This document shows, piece by piece, positions 11,040 through 22,211 of a stretch of DNA of 64,000 bases (position 1 is its first letter; each line of letters starts with the position of its first letter). The DNA is from Auriscalpium vulgare (lineage: Eukaryota > Basidiomycota > Agaricomycetes > Russulales > Auriscalpiaceae). The stretch lies in NCBI GenBank assembly GCA_019915015.1, contig JAHBBC010000008.1, forward strand, positions 620,001 through 684,000, written 5' to 3'. The notes under the pieces are model-generated. The model worked only from the letters and a program-made list of their open reading frames with translations, was not told the DNA's origin and searched no databases. The position numbers and the translations under genes were made by a program.

Positions 11040-11107
11040 GCCGAATCGAAAACGAAAGGCGTTTGAAAACGAAACGGAAACGAAAACGGTCTACTCTGAG
11101 CTCCCCT
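11040..11107 (-). repeat. Harbinger right TIR (68 bp)
   Basis: Exact inverted copy of the left TIR, followed directly by the AAT target duplication at 11108-11110. Confidence 0.95.
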
Positions 11108-11418
11108 AATGGCACCAGCGACATCTTGAAAGGTACCTAGGGAGCACTTTCCTGGAAGAATGGTAGTAGTATATGATAATATGGGAAATCTCTCTCTCCG
11201 GTCTGAAGCGTTTGAGCGATCATCATCTCTATGAAGTGGAAAGAGCAAGAGAAGAAGAGCGGCAAATTGAGGTGTTGAACTTGTCGCTGCGAGCGGGAAG
11301 CGGCCCGCTCGACCCGTGCCAACATTGTTCAAGTTGTACCGCAAGTACCGCAAAAAGGGTTTGGATCACAAATTTGAGCCTAGTCATCACACCACATACT
11401 AGAAATTCGCGTCTATCA

Positions 11419-12776
11419 TCACGCCTTCGCCACGATGAGCCTATCCGCAAAAAGCTGATCACTCATCTCCTTGACCGACTGCGCCACCTCGCGGTACTTG
11501 AAGTCCGGGAAGAGCTTGGCCGTCTTCGCATTGCTGAACTGCGTAATAATCTTCTTCGAACCCGCACCGTACGTGTCCTTCCCGGGCGCCTCGTAGCCTG
11601 AATCCCTGACTATGTCGAAGATGTCTTGCCAGGCGAAGATGCCTGTGGCGATGACCACTCAGCGCCCATCAGCGGAGTATTGATATGCCATGCTTACCAT
11701 TCGTGGTTCCAACTCTCTCACCGCCGGCCGCCTCGACCTCCAGCATCAGGACGTGAATCAGCGCACAGTCACGCACGTCGACCCAGTCACCGGCCGTGGC
11801 CCGGACACGTCCGGCTGCTTGAAGGAGTCCAGCAGGATGCCGGGCGACGATCCAATGCTCATCCCGGGAAACACTTTGTGTATGTAAGGCCCCAGTTCCA
11901 CACAGGAAGCACAGACGCGAAGTCAAATGCCGGCTTTTTCTCCTTGATGAACGAAAAGCCCGCCTTCTCGGCGTCGACCTTGGAGCGGCAGTACACCGTC
12001 CAGGCGTCGATGTCCTTGTCGATCGTCGCATTCTCCGCAGTAGTGTTCCAAAATGTCTGTGATGGTATTCGGCCCAAGCACAATTAAAAGTGAGAAGCAC
12101 ACGGACCTCATCAAAGAACGTGCCTGGCTTCAGCGTGGATCTGAAGTCATTGTGGTGGACCGCCGCCGCCGAAGACGTGAGGATGATGCGCTTCACCTTC
12201 GTTCTACCGCGGATAACCGTCAGCTGATGGAGTACAGTCAATATCGAGGAGCTTACCCGTATTTGTGGGCGCTGTTCAGAATGCTGGTGGTACCTTTAAC
12301 CGCGGGACCAATGACCTCTGTGGGACGTTTGTCAAGACTACAAAGACGGGAAGTGAGGATAAGACCGACCTTGCGGGTCAGTCCACGATAAGATCACAGG
12401 AGAGGCAATGTGGATAATCGCATCGACGCCATTCACGGCCTCGTTATACGCGCCGTCCTAGGAGTAGCAAGCAGCGGATATCAGCAACTGCAACCCCTTG
12501 CTAGCCAGCAACGCTTGCTGACCTTGGAAATATCGGGTACGTTCACATACGTGACCTTGCCCGCATAGAATGGGAAGCGGTTGACGATGAACGAGCCCTG
12601 CTCATCGTTGCGCACTCTGCGGGGCGGTCAGCGACTACATCCCGGGTGAGAGAAGAATATCACATACGCAGCTACGACGGAGTACCCGCGCTCAACCAGA
12701 TACTTTATGACCCACGCGCCAATGTAGCCGGAGCCGCCGGTAACGAGCACAGTGCTGCCGGAGTGATAGTGGGCAT
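11419..12776 (-). pseudogene. NAD(P)-dependent SDR reductase, copy 1, frameshifted
   Basis: A multi-exon gene for an extended short-chain dehydrogenase (dihydroflavonol/aldehyde-reductase type) similar to copy 2 at 19398-20764. It keeps the catalytic VYCRSKVDAEKAGF (YxxxK) block and the C-terminal AWQDIFDIVRDSGYEAP region. Compared with copy 2 it lacks single bases at three places: codon 5 (about 12766-12770), just after VWNWG (11886-11893) and near 11797-11802. Each lies in a C or G run. As written the start frame ends after about 20 codons, so no full protein can be made. A TATATAAG box lies about 75 bp upstream of the ATG. It is either a true pseudogene or carries homopolymer sequencing errors. 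Confidence 0.75.
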
Positions 12777-14015
12777 TATGATGCTCGAAGGGACAGTTTG
12801 AGTTGATAGGAAAGGGAATGTTGGTATGTGTGGCGCCCTTAGCTTGACCTTATATACACGGGACGCTATCGTCACCTCTCCACGCATCGACGAGGCACAT
12901 CGGGAAAAGCGCCCGGCGTGAAGCGAGCATGAGGAGGCGTTAGGTTCACACTAACAAGGCCCGCCAGAGCTGCGCGCCGGAGGCTTCCTATTGCTACGAA
13001 GCTATCATGGGCATTCGTGCAATCTGTGCCTGGCAGCCCCTTCCAGCGCTGATGCGCGCACTCGCCGCCTACAGCAGGCCTGCAGCTTCAGCGCGCGGTC
13101 CGAGCGTAGCTTGATATAATGCAGGCCACTGACCCCACTGACTCGGATGGCGGGAGATGGGGCGCAAATGGGTGTGCCTTTGGCTGAATCGGAAGCCGTA
13201 ACGCGTTACTGTTGATAAGCGCGGAGACATGTGGGATGATGTGATGACGCGGGTGCGGGCCTACGAACAAAGTAGGAGACTTTGTGATATGATATTAGTT
13301 GAGATGCAGGCAGTGAGCTGCGGAGACGACGTACCAGGGGACCGGGGTCACTGTAGCACATGCTCGTGCACTATCACCTCATAGTAATTGACAGTGACTA
13401 GCATACTGAGGTAGCTATGTTGGAGAGCGTCCAAGTCCAAGGTACTTGGCCTACCGGGAATTTGAGGAGGCTCAAGTCGGAAACCGCGAAAGCGTGGCAT
13501 GCACCTCGTGCGGAGGGGTCGGATTCTGTAAGGGCGCGCCAGGAAAACACTGGGACTTGAGAGGCTGCAGCGAAATGGCAGAACATCGCATGCAGGGAAA
13601 CCAACAGTCGGAAAGCATCAGATGCATGGCCAATCGAACTCGAGAACAATCGCCTGCAGTGGAGTGAATCAAAAACGCACGCAGCTCATCCCTGTGCGTC
13701 CAGTAAAATTGACCTGTACTCTCAAAACCTGCCCGTCCATCCTGGGCTCGCAGTTACCTCCCTACCGCAGCATGAGCTCAAAGTGTTTCCACCAAAATCC
13801 TCCTTGAGCCTTCCTTCTGCGAGCCACAAGCAGCAACGCGAGCCGATTGGGTGCGTGCACATCAATGCCCGGGGTCACCGGCACAAGCGAAGAACTGTCC
13901 GCGCTGCATTCCTGCCTCATATCCAATCCACGTGCCGCGGGCGCTGTTATCTGTGTCAATTCCAAGAACAGCACACACACGCTGATTTCCACTCACCCTG
14001 AAGCACCCCGGATTG
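12777..14015. other. intergenic, no gene seen
   Basis: It holds the TATA-containing promoter of SDR copy 1 at its left edge. The remaining frames lack splice logic and similarity, and I see nothing supportable. Confidence 0.4.
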
Positions 14016-14618
14016 TCATACACCGCAAATTCCACCGCCATCCCGACAAGCCATCTCGAACTCTTCCAGCACCGCCAGCGACGACCGGCGCGTCGCCGTG
14101 ATAAGTCGCAGTCCGGCCAGCGCGCGCGCGGCGTCCAATAGCAGCCGTGCATGGGCAACCCACTCTTCTTCGCCGCCGTAGAAGTGGTATCCAAGATGCC
14201 TGAGGCCGGGCGGGAGCACGTACGCCTCCTTCGGCAGCCTCGTGAGCACGAGCGTCTCGAGGCCCGGGACGGCCTCGAGCACTGCGGGTGGAAGTGCGTC
14301 CGTAGCGGGGGTCCCCACAACGAGAGTGCGCAGCTGCGCGAACATGCTGGACTGGACGAGGGCAGTGCAAAGTTCGGTGTCCGCCCAGTTGACGTGCTGC
14401 AGCAGCTCGAGGTCATGCAGGGCGGGTGCCACGTGCTCGGCCGTGGGTGCCGACCGGCGGTTGGCCACGATCCACGCGGGCGTGGCGAGCGTCTGCAGTG
14501 CACGGGGCGTGCGCAGCGCATCCACGTTGACGTTCTTTGTGCGCCATATGAGCAAATCAATGCTGCGGACGCTAGGCCATTGGTTTATGATGCGGTCGAC
14601 AAACGAAACGTCGCCTAG
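14016..14618 (-). pseudogene. F-box gene C, 3' half (split by TIR element)
   Basis: These 201 codons, including the TGA at 14016-14018, encode a Leu-rich C-terminal half (WPSVRSIDLLIWR, then PGLETLVLTRLPKEA and GLRHLGYHFYGGEEEW) typical of fungal F-box proteins. There is no F-box or start context of its own. Its open frame continues exactly, in phase, from the 5' half at 17866-18315 once the 3244-bp element and one TAC duplication are removed, giving 350 residues. The split gene cannot make the full protein. Confidence 0.82.
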
Positions 14619-14621
14619 TAC

Positions 14622-14689
14622 CACGGCGGGCACGCTCCGAGGCTGTTTTTAGAAACAGCCTGCGAGGCTGTTCTGACACCCTTCATCGC
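14622..14689 (+). repeat. left TIR of the gene-carrying element
   Basis: It starts CACGGCGGGCACGCTCCG and contains an internal palindrome GGCTGTTTTTAGAAACAGCC followed by a second GAGGCTGTT copy, resembling the subterminal repeats of CACTA elements. It matches the reverse complement of 17798-17865 at 67 of 68 bases. Confidence 0.9.
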
Positions 14690-14729
14690 CCCTTCATCGT
14701 GCTTTCGTCACTGCTATCTTATCTTATCA

Positions 14730-15586
14730 ATGCCGCCTGCCCCGCCTGCCACGCACCCGTCCCCACCACCGCCCTCAACCGATACCTCGTCCCCTACATC
14801 CATGATGATCCTCCCGCCCTTCCGCCGCCTCTACCTCGACGCACTCATCTCCCCACCGTCCCCGCGCCCACAATTGCTCACACCCACACCAGTGCCCGCG
14901 GTCCCCGCCGCGGAGGAGGAGGATGATGAGGGCGCCGGGCGCCGCCTCCACGAGGAGAACGCCGCCGCGCTCGTGTGCCTCACGCGCGAGCAGACCTTCG
15001 CCATGCGCCGCGAGCGCAACGACGACGTCGTCGTCGAGTCGGACGTAGAGTCGGCGGTGGAGGACAGGTGAGTCCGCCTTCGCATTGCATGGCCGGGATG
15101 TTTGCTGACTTTTTTTAGTGCTGCAGGCCCGGGAGCGCGTTCGCAGACCCGTCGCCCGCGTCGCCGTCCCTTCTGCGTGCGCCCGCAGGCCCTCTCCCGC
15201 CGTCGCTCTCCCGCGCCCGCGCGCCGGGACATCGCGCCTCGACTATCACCCTCTCCCGGCGCCGTGATCCATTGCAACACCCGCGCCGCCGCCTGAAGCG
15301 CCGCAAGCAGGTGCACACCTGGATGCCCTCGCCCGGCGGCGCGATGCTCATCCCACACGCGCTGGGTTCCTGTTCTTACATTCACTTCGTTGGTATTTTG
15401 GTTGTCGGGAACATTGTGTTGTATCATACATTCGAAGTATATATGTGTCTTGTCTGTCTGTTTGTCATGTTCGTCATCACTCGCGCATCGCCGTGTACAT
15501 GTAATATATTCCATACTATACACATTTATCACTGTCTAGATCTACTGCTCTGTACTAGTTGTTGTGTGCCCAGCATCCATTCATAG
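14730..15586 (+). CDS. unrecognised Pro-rich protein inside the TIR element
   Basis: The ATG at 14730 opens a Pro/Ser/Thr-rich, then acidic, frame of 112 codons up to a GTGAGT donor after 15067. The likely acceptor is at 15126 (a nearer AG at 15118 gives another frame), and the frame could run to 15586. The early part contains a LTREQTFAMRRERNDD stretch and an acidic run; the second exon is Arg-rich, and its hydrophobic tail may be untranslated DNA read through. No family is recognised. It may be a second captured host fragment. The start and first exon are plausible; the end is uncertain. Confidence 0.4.
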
Positions 15587-15778
15587 GCTGGGCTGGAGTG
15601 TCCAACTCGCCCTTGCCAGTGCACCCAACCCCGGCGCACCTCAGGCTCCAGCGCGCCGCCCAACCCAGGGCAGCCCGCGACGCTCCACCTTGCATTGTGA
15701 CTTGAACATGGCCGAGCAGTTTCGAGAGGAGGATTCATGATGCGCAATCACTGCGCATTGCATGGGTAATCAGGAAAA

Positions 15779-17586
15779 CTAAGTGTGTGTGACGCTCACC
15801 GCCTGCGCCTGCGCGAGCTGCACCTGCAGGTCGCGGTGCTGCGCCTCCGTCTGCTGGCGCACCGCCGCCGGGAGCGACGCGTTCTGCAGCATCTGCGCGA
15901 GCTGCGTGATCTGCGCCTGCGTGTGCGGGATGCTGTCCGCGATCGCGAGGTCCGACGAGATCTGCTGCGCGGCGAACTGCTCAGGAGACGTCGCCTCGGG
16001 CGCGGGGGTCTGTGTCTAATTGCTCTTGAGAATGGGAAAGACGTGTGGATATGGGGAAGGGATGCGTACCTGCGATGGCGGCGCGCTGCAGCCTGATCCC
16101 GGCGCCTCGCCGTTCGCGACGCGCTCCTCTTCCTTGCTTGCCTCGATCTCCCTTTCAATGTAGTCCCCGACCTTCGTCCGCATCGGCTTGTCGACGAGAG
16201 CTTGTCCAGCGACGCGACCTTTGTCCCACAGTTCAGGCATATGAAGTCCTTCTCAAGCAGGTGTGTCTGTATGCACTCCTCGCAGTACGCTTTGCCGCAG
16301 CACGGCGTCTTCACGGCGTCGCGGAAGATCTGGTTGTCGATGGAACACACGATCGAAGGGTCCTTTGAAGGACGTTCGCGGATTTCGATCTCTGACAGAC
16401 CATTTGGTTTGGTTACTTGCATTTGCCACGATGCTCTGCGGGAAGGTTTAGTGACCGTGCTTCCTAAAGTTGAGGCTGCTCACGAGTCAGGCTGCGCGAC
16501 AACATAACCGCCCTCCGGCGTCACCATGACGCCCTGCCCTAGCTGCGAGCCCCCGGGGCTGTCGACGGCTTTGAGGAAACTGCGAGGAATGCCGGTCGTG
16601 CGCTTGATGCGCGGCTTGTTGTCGAACTCGCGATCACTGTTCGTCGGACAGTCCTGAATCCAATGGCCTTGCGATGCGACGCGCGTCAGTCGAAGCACGC
16701 GCGATGGACAGACGACTGACCTTTCTGTCCACATCGATAGCATACGTAGCTCGGGGGCAACGGGCGGTCGTTCTGAGGGTGCTGATGATGCGGCGTGAAG
16801 GGCTTCGCCGCGCCGCCGCCTCTGTTGAACGTCGTCGTGCGGGGGTTAGTGTAGATACGCTGCGCGCTAGAGGGGTGCACGTCGGCCAAAAGAAAGCGCG
16901 CATGCATTAGACGACACTACTACTGGACACACGAAACGCGACACGGACTGTGACATTTTCTCCTGCGTCTCCTCCCAGTTGTCGGTCTGGGCCTGGAACA
17001 TGGCGGCGACCGCGGCGGCCTCGTCCTCTGCGGAGAGGACGGTGGACTTGGGGGTTGCAGACGGCGTGGAACTCTGCGAGCGTGTCAGCGGCTCGGCTCC
17101 GGTGAAGGGGTGCGCACGCACCGCCGAGGACTTCGACGACGGCTCTCCGTTGAAGCGTTTGGACATGCCGCCCTTGCTCCACGAGCCTGAGGAGCCAGCG
17201 GTACTGCCGGCCTGCATCAGGTCGGTCGCTGGAGCAGATGATGCTCCGGCGCCAGCGATGTACATAGCTGCCTTACCCCTCCCTGGCCGCGCTGGAGGCA
17301 CGCGCTTCACGATGACTGACGACGAGCGCGGGATAATGCGGGAATCATCTTTGAACTCTGCCACGCCAGGCTGGTAAGTTGGAGAGCTGCTGCGGGAGGA
17401 AGACGTGACGCACCTTCACCAGACGAGCTATCGAGCACGGCGAGATCGAAGTCAATTGGCCTTGCCAAGGTTGTTGGCTAATATGATCTCTTTCTTCAGG
17501 TCGAAGACAGAGATGCCCGTGCCATCAAAGGTCACCCGAGACTCGTCTCTCTGAGACTTGAACTTGTAAAAAACTGATGATGCCAT
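15779..17586 (-). pseudogene. mpe1: Mpe1/RBBP6-family 3'-end processing protein, captured copy with frameshifts
   Basis: The domain order is that of Mpe1: an N-terminal DWNN ubiquitin-like domain (MASSVFYKFKSQRDESRVTF, ISVFDLKKEI, IIPRSSSVIVKR), a CCHC zinc knuckle (CYRCGQKGHWIQDC, joined across a spliced intron) and a RING/U-box (TPCCGKAYCEECI, FICLNCGTKVASLDK), then a Gln/Ala-rich tail. Mpe1 is a subunit of the cleavage and polyadenylation factor in the nucleus. Two frame breaks are seen: an extra T in the DWNN domain near 17452-17457, and a missing base near 16195-16200 just after the RING domain. The junction between exons 1 and 2 also does not keep frame with any standard splice pair. 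The gene lies wholly between the two TIRs, so a second functional mpe1 should exist elsewhere in the genome. It could instead be the real gene with assembly errors. Confidence 0.7.
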
Positions 17587-17797
17587 ACGGCACGAATATC
17601 AATTAGGAATGTAGAAGCTACAAGTTGAACAAGGTCTGGGTAGGGAAAGGGAAAGATGAGGGACGGTGCAGAGTCGGTGTCGTTGCCGAGGTTGGGATGG
17701 CGTTGCTGTCAGTGTCGTCGCCACTTGAACGCGCTGGCGGTCCGACGGTCCGTAATCGCTTAGGTAATCCGGCAAGCCAGGAAGGCGTGATGTAGGC

Positions 17798-17865
17798 GCG
17801 ATGAAGGGTGTCAGAACAGCCTCGCAGGCTGTTTCTAAAAACAGCCCCGGAGCGTGCCCGCCGTG
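17798..17865 (-). repeat. right TIR of the gene-carrying element
   Basis: Inverted copy of 14622-14689 with one mismatch, directly followed by the TAC duplication at 17866-17868. The mpe1 start lies 212 bp inside it. Confidence 0.9.
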
Positions 17866-18315
17866 TACGCTGAGGAAGACAGGGCGCACGGACATGGCTT
17901 GCAAGCGCGCCACGGGAGCGAGGCGCAAATTGAAGATGACGGTGGCTTTTAATGTGATGCCGACGATGTTTTTGCACAGCTCTAGCACGGCATATTCGTC
18001 TTCTCCGTCGTCTTTGTATTCCGCGGGATTGAAGAGGTGCCGCATGGTGACAGTCATCGAGACGACGTACGCGGCCAGGTGCGGTGTCCGGCGGAGCGTA
18101 CGGAGGAGGGTGACGCCAATACATAACTTTGGATCGAGACTTGCGAACTCGAGTCGGGGAAGTCGGCGGAAGAGGAGGCGCTGTGCGATGGGCGTCCACG
18201 TCCGACATACCAGCGCACAAGCACGGAGGGTGGGGTAGTCGATGGTAGCGTGTTGGGAGGACCGGTACACCCATTCGATGACGACGATTTGGATGTCCAA
18301 AGGGACTGTAGCCAT
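17866..18315 (-). pseudogene. F-box gene C, 5' half (split by TIR element)
   Basis: From the ATG at 18315, 150 codons run in frame to the insertion point. The start MATVPLDIQIVVIEWVY, with a following CALVCRTWTPIAQRLLFRRL, is a clear F-box-like domain of the basidiomycete type. Beyond the insertion the frame reads into the TIR and would give a wrong C-terminus. It joins in phase to 14016-14618. Half of a once intact 350-residue F-box gene. Confidence 0.82.
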
Positions 18316-19397
18316 GACGCGACGGTGCACAATCGATCGGGGACCGCTGGAAAAGCTGAGTTATGCGATACGCCCTATGGACACGATGGAAACCGCACGC
18401 GGATTGGGAGGTTGAAGAGTGCCAGTGTACGCCCTGCTGTAAAAGCATTGAAGACCGACCCATCGAACAAGACACGTAGACGCACCAGGAGAGTAGAGCG
18501 ACGTGGCAATTTCTCGGTAAACCGTACTCCCGCCAGTCACAATGCACTGTTCTATGCCTGTGTCGAGAGAGACGACCGCAGATTGCAAGCCAGGATGCCG
18601 AAGGTCTAGAGCGACATCGGCCGCGTCACGTGGGTAGTTCGACTTCGCCTCGCCCGCGAGAGCGAGAGAGTGCGGTTCGGTGGCTTCTTTGTGGGAGAGC
18701 GGGCATATTAGCAGCCTGAGGTGTGCGTTGTTTCCTTGCCACATTGCTGATCGCACCGCCTTCAGTTCCCTTCAATTTGGGCGCCCCCGCAGTACAAAAG
18801 CACGTCCACCACCAAATAAAGCGGCGTCTCGACGCCGGGTTGCTTGCTGTGCGTAGCGCCTGCTTGGGACCCGGTGGTTGGAAGGAGACCGGGGCAGTCC
18901 GAGGGCAGGTGCCAGGAATCAGGTACGCTGTATGCGCATCGCTCTTCCAAGTTCCTCCTCAAGCAATTTCCAATATCGCCACAGCACGCACGCATCAGCC
19001 CGTACATGAGGCCTCCATCACCTGCGCGGGCACGATGGCAATGGCCTTAGAAGAATCTGGCCGCGAAGAAAATGTCGGAAGAACGAGGCGATTATAACCG
19101 CAGCTCACCTGCGCGATGGGCGCTTTGTCTTGAAAGCGATGGTCGTGGTCAAGAGTCATGGATCCCATCCGCACAGCGTCAGGTCAAGCGACCGTATCCT
19201 CCCTGGTGCTCGTTATGCTAGATGTTATACGCCGAAGAAAGTCGCGTTGAACCGGACGAGCCCGGCAGGCGCTAGCGGGAAGCGGCCCGCAAGACCCGCG
19301 CGGCGGCAGTCCTCTCTTGCAACGCAAAAAAGGGTTTCCATCAGGATGAGTCTAGCACAGTATAACGCTATCGTGCTATAAATTCGTATCTATTGCA
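18316..19397. other. intergenic, no gene supported
   Basis: It contains the upstream region of F-box gene C and the 3' flank of SDR copy 2. A 131-codon minus-strand frame at 18361-18756 has no similarity or splice context, and I do not accept it. Confidence 0.35.
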
Positions 19398-20764
19398 TCA
19401 CGCCTTCGCCACGAGGAGCCTGTCCACGAAAAGCTGATCGCCCATCTCCTTGACCGACTGCGCGACGTCGCGGTACTTGAAGTCCGGGAAGAGCTTGGCC
19501 GTCTTCGCGTTGCTGAACTGCGCGATAATCTTCTTCGCACCCGCACCGTACGTGTCCTTTCCGGGCGCCTCGTAACCCGAATCCCTGAATATGTCGAAGA
19601 TGTCTTGCCAGGCGAAGACGCCTGTAGCGACAAGCATCGTCAGCGTCAATGATCAAGCGGAGTATTGGCATGTCATGCTCACCATTCGTGGTTCCAACTC
19701 TCTCACCGCCAGCTGCCTCGACCTCCAGTATCAGGACGTGGATCAGCGCAGAGTCGCGCACGTCGACCCAGTCGCCGGCCGTGGCCCCGGACGTGTCCGG
19801 CTGCTTGAAGGAGTCCAGCAGGATGCCGGGCGTCGAGCCGATGCTCTTCCCCGGGATCACATTGTGAATGTAAGGGCCCCAGTTCCACACCGGGACCACA
19901 GACGCGAAGTCGAACGCGGGCTTCTTCTCCTTGATGAATGAAAAGCCGGCCTTCTCGGCGTCAACCTTGGAGCGGCAGTACACCGTCCAGGCGTCGGTGT
20001 TCTTGTCGATCGTTGCATTCTCCGCAGTGGTGTTCCATAGTGTCTGTGATCGTATTGAGTCCCAAGTTCGAGAGGTATTGGAAAGCACACAGACCTCATC
20101 GAATACTGTGCCCGGCTTCAGCGTGGGTCTGAAGTCGTCGGTGTGGACCGCCGCCGTGGAAGACGTGAGGACAACGCGCTTCACCTTCGTTCTACCGCGC
20201 ATGGCCATAAGCTGATGGATTATGGTCGAAATCAAGGAGCTTACCCGTATTTGTGGGCGCTATTCAGAATGCTGGTAGTGCCTTTAACCGCGGGACCAAT
20301 GACCTCTGAGGGATGTTTGTCAGGACTACGGAGATGTGGAAGCGACGTTAAGACCTACCTTGCGGGTCAGTCCACGAGAAGATAACGGGAGAGGCGGTGT
20401 GGATAATCGCATCGACGCCCTTCACGGCCTCGTCATACGCGCCGTCCTAGGAGCAGAGTAGCGGATGTTAGCAACTACAACCCAGTTGATAGCCAGCAAC
20501 ACCTGCTGACCTTGGAGATATCGGGGACGTTCACATACGTGACCTTGCCCGCATAGAATGGAAAGCGGTTGACGATGAACGAGCCTGCTCATCGTTGCGC
20601 ACTCTGCGGGGCGGTCAGCGACTACACCCCGGGTGAGAGAAGAATGTCACATACGCAGCTACGACGGAGTACCCGCGCTCAACCAGATATTTTATGACCC
20701 ACGCGCCAATGTAGCCAGAGCCGCCAGTGACGAGCACAGTGCTGCCGGGAGTGATAGTAGGCAT
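19398..20764 (-). pseudogene. NAD(P)-dependent SDR reductase, copy 2, one frameshift
   Basis: This is an extended SDR close to copy 1. The Rossmann start holds VLVTGGSGYIGAWVIKYL (GxxGxxG), later come IIHTASPVIFSWTDP, VYCRSKVDAEKAG (YxxxK active site), a DWVDVRDSALIHV block and a C-terminal FPDFKYRDVAQSV. Such enzymes reduce small aldehydes or ketones with NADPH in the cytosol; the substrate is unknown. Copy 1 reads GAGCAGGGCTC in exon 2, while copy 2 has GAGCAGGCTC (near 20583-20586), which shifts the frame just after the cofactor domain. Everything downstream is open. One base in a G run separates it from a full gene, so sequence error and recent loss are both possible. A TATATAAAG box lies about 65 bp upstream. 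Confidence 0.72.
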
Positions 20765-22211
20765 TTTTTATGCTTGAGGAGATGGTTTGAGTTGATAGGA
20801 GATGAATTTGTGGCGACCTTGGCTTGACTTTATATACTCCGGCACCACTACTGCCACGCCATCGTCACCTCCCCGCGAATCGACGAGGTAAGAACGTTTG
20901 CGCCCTACGATTGGTGTGTCAGAGACATTGGGTCTGAGCGGTGGAAGCGATAGGCTTACTAAGTCCTTGTGAGCGTCTTCGTCGATGCCCATATGGCCTC
21001 TTCTCCGTGATTGACGAGGCAACGCAGCGCTACGATTGGGGTTTGTCAGGAACATGGCGAGGATGAATAATCACAACGGGAGTTGTTGATGTATAACTGA
21101 CTAAGTCAATCAGCGCCCGAGCTGCGCCCCTAGCTAAGGTGAACAAGTCCAGCATGCTTCGAAGCAGGCGACGTGCCATATCGAGCGCAGCGACGCAGTT
21201 AGGTCTCGATGGCCGTGACCATGACGGGGGCCAGCGGGCCCTCGAGGGTGGAAGTGCAGGCGTGCCGACTTGTGGACGTTGACATCGCGAGACCTAGACA
21301 GAAGATACTCCGATCCAGATCAGATTGCAGAATAGCAGCAGCGCGTCCTGCCCGTTGATGAGTAAGGCACCGTAGTCGTCCGACAATAACGCATGTGCTC
21401 CTATCCTGCAAGATTTGCACGACGAAAGGTCCAGGCTTTCGGTAGACTTTCGCGCGGCGGCACCAGCTAGGTTAAGTGCGAAGAAGCTCTAGCATCCTAG
21501 CTGAATTGGAGGAACCATGACCTCAAAAGACGGCTTTCTGTGCAGCTAAGATGATGAACGTAGGTGGCTACAGCTAGGCCGGCAACTGCCGGCACGGTCA
21601 GTCTGGCTGTTTGCTCGTATTTGCACTGCGCCGGCTCTCAGGCTGTTGCCGAGGGCATCGCTCCTCTAGGCTCGAGCTCGCAGTCATATTATCCGACTCT
21701 CTGTCGACCCTCCAGTCCAGCAACTCTCCTGGATACCATGTGCTTGGAGTTGCGCACACTACGCCTGTATGCGGAGCCTTGCGCACGATGTGGTATCGAT
21801 GTCTTGGACACCAGTTGCTCTGTCCGCGTCTAGACTCGGATCGTCTCGAATATTCAAGAGCGGGCAATGAACGGCGACTCAGACCAGCCGGTCCACCTCC
21901 TTGCGACGTATTTGAAGACACGTCGAAATGCAGCCTGGTTGTTCTTTATCTGGCATGCCATGGTACTAGAGCCAGAGCTAATTTCGCTGACAGAGTGTAG
22001 ATTGTATCGAAGAGGAGCCGTCACGATCGGACTAGGACACCTGATGAATGAATTTTGGCGTCTATTTGGTACGTTCTGTCGCGCTGTACTCGCATTCGAG
22101 CATGGAACCCGTATGCCAATCATGAATCCTATTTTGTGCCCTTGTTTGCACACGTCTGCTTCTGTAGTACCAGCAAGAAGCCCTTCACTTCAGGCGGCAC
22201 AGAGAAAACGA
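20765..22211. other. intergenic, no gene seen
   Basis: It holds the TATA-containing promoter of SDR copy 2 on its left and the 3' side of F-box copy B on its right. Short unsupported frames only. Confidence 0.4.

Larger units (their letters stand above)
7721..11107. mobile_element. complete PIF/Harbinger DNA transposon
   Basis: This 3387-bp element is bounded by perfect 68-bp terminal inverted repeats (7721-7788 and 11040-11107) and flanked by the 3-bp duplication AAT (7718-7720, 11108-11110), the length expected for this superfamily. It contains two convergent genes, the usual Harbinger pair: a DDE nuclease (-) and a DNA-binding-type partner (+). Both frames are open across all introns and the TIRs are identical, so the insertion looks young and possibly active. 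Confidence 0.93.
14622..17865. mobile_element. CACTA-like TIR element carrying a captured mpe1 copy
   Basis: This 3244-bp segment has 68-bp terminal inverted repeats with one mismatch (14622-14689, 17798-17865), ends beginning CACGG and a TAC duplication (14619-14621, 17866-17868). A 3-bp duplication and CAC-type ends fit EnSpm/CACTA-like elements; fungal Plavaka/KDZ relatives are possible. No transposase is encoded. Instead it holds a plus-strand unrecognised gene and a frameshifted mpe1 copy, so it looks like a non-autonomous gene-capturing (Pack-type) element. Insertion interrupts an F-box reading frame, and its removal restores the frame exactly. The superfamily is inferred from the ends only. 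Confidence 0.8.

Noticed and set aside
14622..17865. Inversion as the reason for the split F-box gene
   Set aside because: Both halves lie on the same strand and rejoin in phase with a 3-bp duplication, which fits insertion and not inversion.
18361..18756. A 131-codon minus-strand frame upstream of F-box gene C as a gene or first exon
   Set aside because: No splice link to the F-box exon, no similarity, and composition like the spacer.
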